NCBI GenBank assembly: GCA_000432855.1
Contig: HF990845.1
Span: forward strand, 9,199 to 14,415
Direction of reading: 5' to 3'
Length of the DNA: 5,217 nucleotides
From: Firmicutes bacterium CAG:822
GTDB taxonomy: Bacteria > Bacillota_I > Bacilli_A > RF39 > UBA660
Part shown: piece by piece, positions 4,718 through 5,217 of the stretch
How the letters are laid out: every line of letters begins with the position of its first letter
How positions within the stretch are numbered: the first letter of the stretch is position 1
Translations under genes and position numbers: made by a program
The notes under the pieces: model-generated
What the model saw: the letters and a program-made list of their open reading frames with translations, nothing else
The model's database searches: none
Told to the model about the DNA's origin: nothing

Positions 4718-5217
4718 ATGAATGTAGATTATCAAGTGCTCACTTTTAAAAATCAAATAAAACCTAAAGATATTGGTGGACTTGGAGTCGAATTAAATGA
4801 TAGAAAAGGTTCTGGAAATTATGATAAAGAAAGAACTCAATTTAACATAGAATATGTTGGATTCGATGGTCATCCCACTCTATCTAGTAAAGTATATGAA
4901 ACTATCTATACTAATAATATTCATTTCAATAAAGGTGATAATACAAATATATTAAATGGTTGTGTTGTAACATCTGGTCCAGAGTTTTTTAGAAAGCTAG
5001 GACTACCTATGAAAGATACAGGAAGAGTTCATGTAGAAGGTAAACATATTGGAGAACCTATCTTCTGTCCTGATATTAAATCTAAAGAAGATATACCAGA
5101 ACCAGTACTAGAATATTTCAATGAATCATATCGATTTTTGTCGAATATTGTCGGTAAAGAAAATGTAGTTTATGCAGGAGTACATTTTGATGAAGATACT
5201 CCACATATGCATTTCTA
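4718..5217 (+). CDS. Mob_Pre/MobV-family relaxase (plasmid mobilization protein), N-terminal 166 aa, cut by the right window edge
   Basis: Relaxase that would nick oriT and lead the strand to a recipient through another element's secretion channel. Seen directly: DIGGLGVELNDRK at residues 18-30, which aligns with the opening motif (NLGGxxxHNER) of MobV proteins; NYDKERTQFN at 34-43, the family's nYdxxRsxxN segment; and HFDEDTPHMHF at 156-166, the metal-binding HxDExTPHxH motif, ending exactly at the window edge. The position of the catalytic His of pMV158 MobM (His22 in HNER) appears to be Leu27 here (LNDR). This is either a real loss, a variant mechanism or an alignment shift. Full-length members are usually 350-500 residues, often with a coiled-coil tail. 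ATG at 4718 is preceded by AAAGGAG (4705-4711), 6 nt upstream. It lies directly after the proposed oriT and is the fourth gene in the rightward direction, though a 246-bp gap may give it separate control. Confidence 0.9.
   Translation, partial: MNVDYQVLTFKNQIKPKDIGGLGVELNDRKGSGNYDKERTQFNIEYVGFDGHPTLSSKVYETIYTNNIHFNKGDNTNILNGCVVTSGPEFFRKLGLPMKDTGRVHVEGKHIGEPIFCPDIKSKEDIPEPVLEYFNESYRFLSNIVGKENVVYAGVHFDEDTPHMHF

Noticed and set aside
1..5217. CRISPR array, tRNA, rRNA, insertion sequence or integrase attachment site
   Set aside because: No regularly spaced repeats, cloverleaf-like sequence, rRNA segment, transposase or integrase gene was seen on either strand.

Overview
This is a low-GC Firmicutes-type window. 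Codons are A/T-rich, SD sequences are strong AGGAGG types, and promoters look sigma-A-like. TGG encodes Trp (in the proteins at 2972 and 3268) and TGA works as a stop inside an ATGA overlap, so the standard bacterial code applies rather than the Mycoplasma code. No housekeeping gene is visible. The content fits the backbone of a mobilizable plasmid or integrative mobilizable element (IME) carrying a DNA-modification cargo.

Left half (1-2807, minus strand): one tightly packed operon reads leftwards. It encodes an XRE-type helix-turn-helix regulator (2283-2807), an Eco57I-like N6-adenine DNA methyltransferase (288-2267) and a C5-cytosine DNA methyltransferase (1-291, cut by the window edge). 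The gap between the first two genes is 15 bp, and the two methyltransferases overlap by ATGA. Two methyltransferases of different chemistry in tandem suggest a Type II restriction-modification system with an asymmetric target. No nuclease is visible; it could lie beyond the left edge.

Centre (2808-2971): a 164-bp divergent control region. It has a leftward extended -10 promoter for the XRE operon, a near-consensus rightward promoter (TTGACA-17-TATATT), and two palindromes. One lies just upstream of the rightward -35 and the other starts at the predicted rightward transcription start. The layout resembles a repressor switch.

Right half (2972-5217, plus strand): a small winged-helix protein like the N-terminal domain of replication initiators (2972-3247), a small DUF3173-like protein (3268-3513) and a RepA/AAA_25-type RecA-fold ATPase (3518-4471). 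A 246-bp non-coding stretch full of inverted repeats follows, then the 5' part of a Mob_Pre/MobV relaxase gene (4718 to the right edge). The last repeats include a hairpin ending in TAGTGAG, which closely resembles the MobV nick-site pattern known from pMV158, so an oriT is proposed at about 4626-4695. The relaxase keeps its HxDExTPHxH metal-binding motif. It appears to have Leu at the position where pMV158 MobM has its catalytic His, which is the most unusual feature in the window.

Working model: the wHTH, DUF3173-like and ATPase genes handle maintenance or replication of the element, oriT plus MobV lets it move using another element's conjugation machinery, the XRE protein restrains one or both divergent promoters, and the methyltransferases are the cargo. 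No integrase, attachment site, insertion sequence, tRNA, rRNA or CRISPR array was seen.
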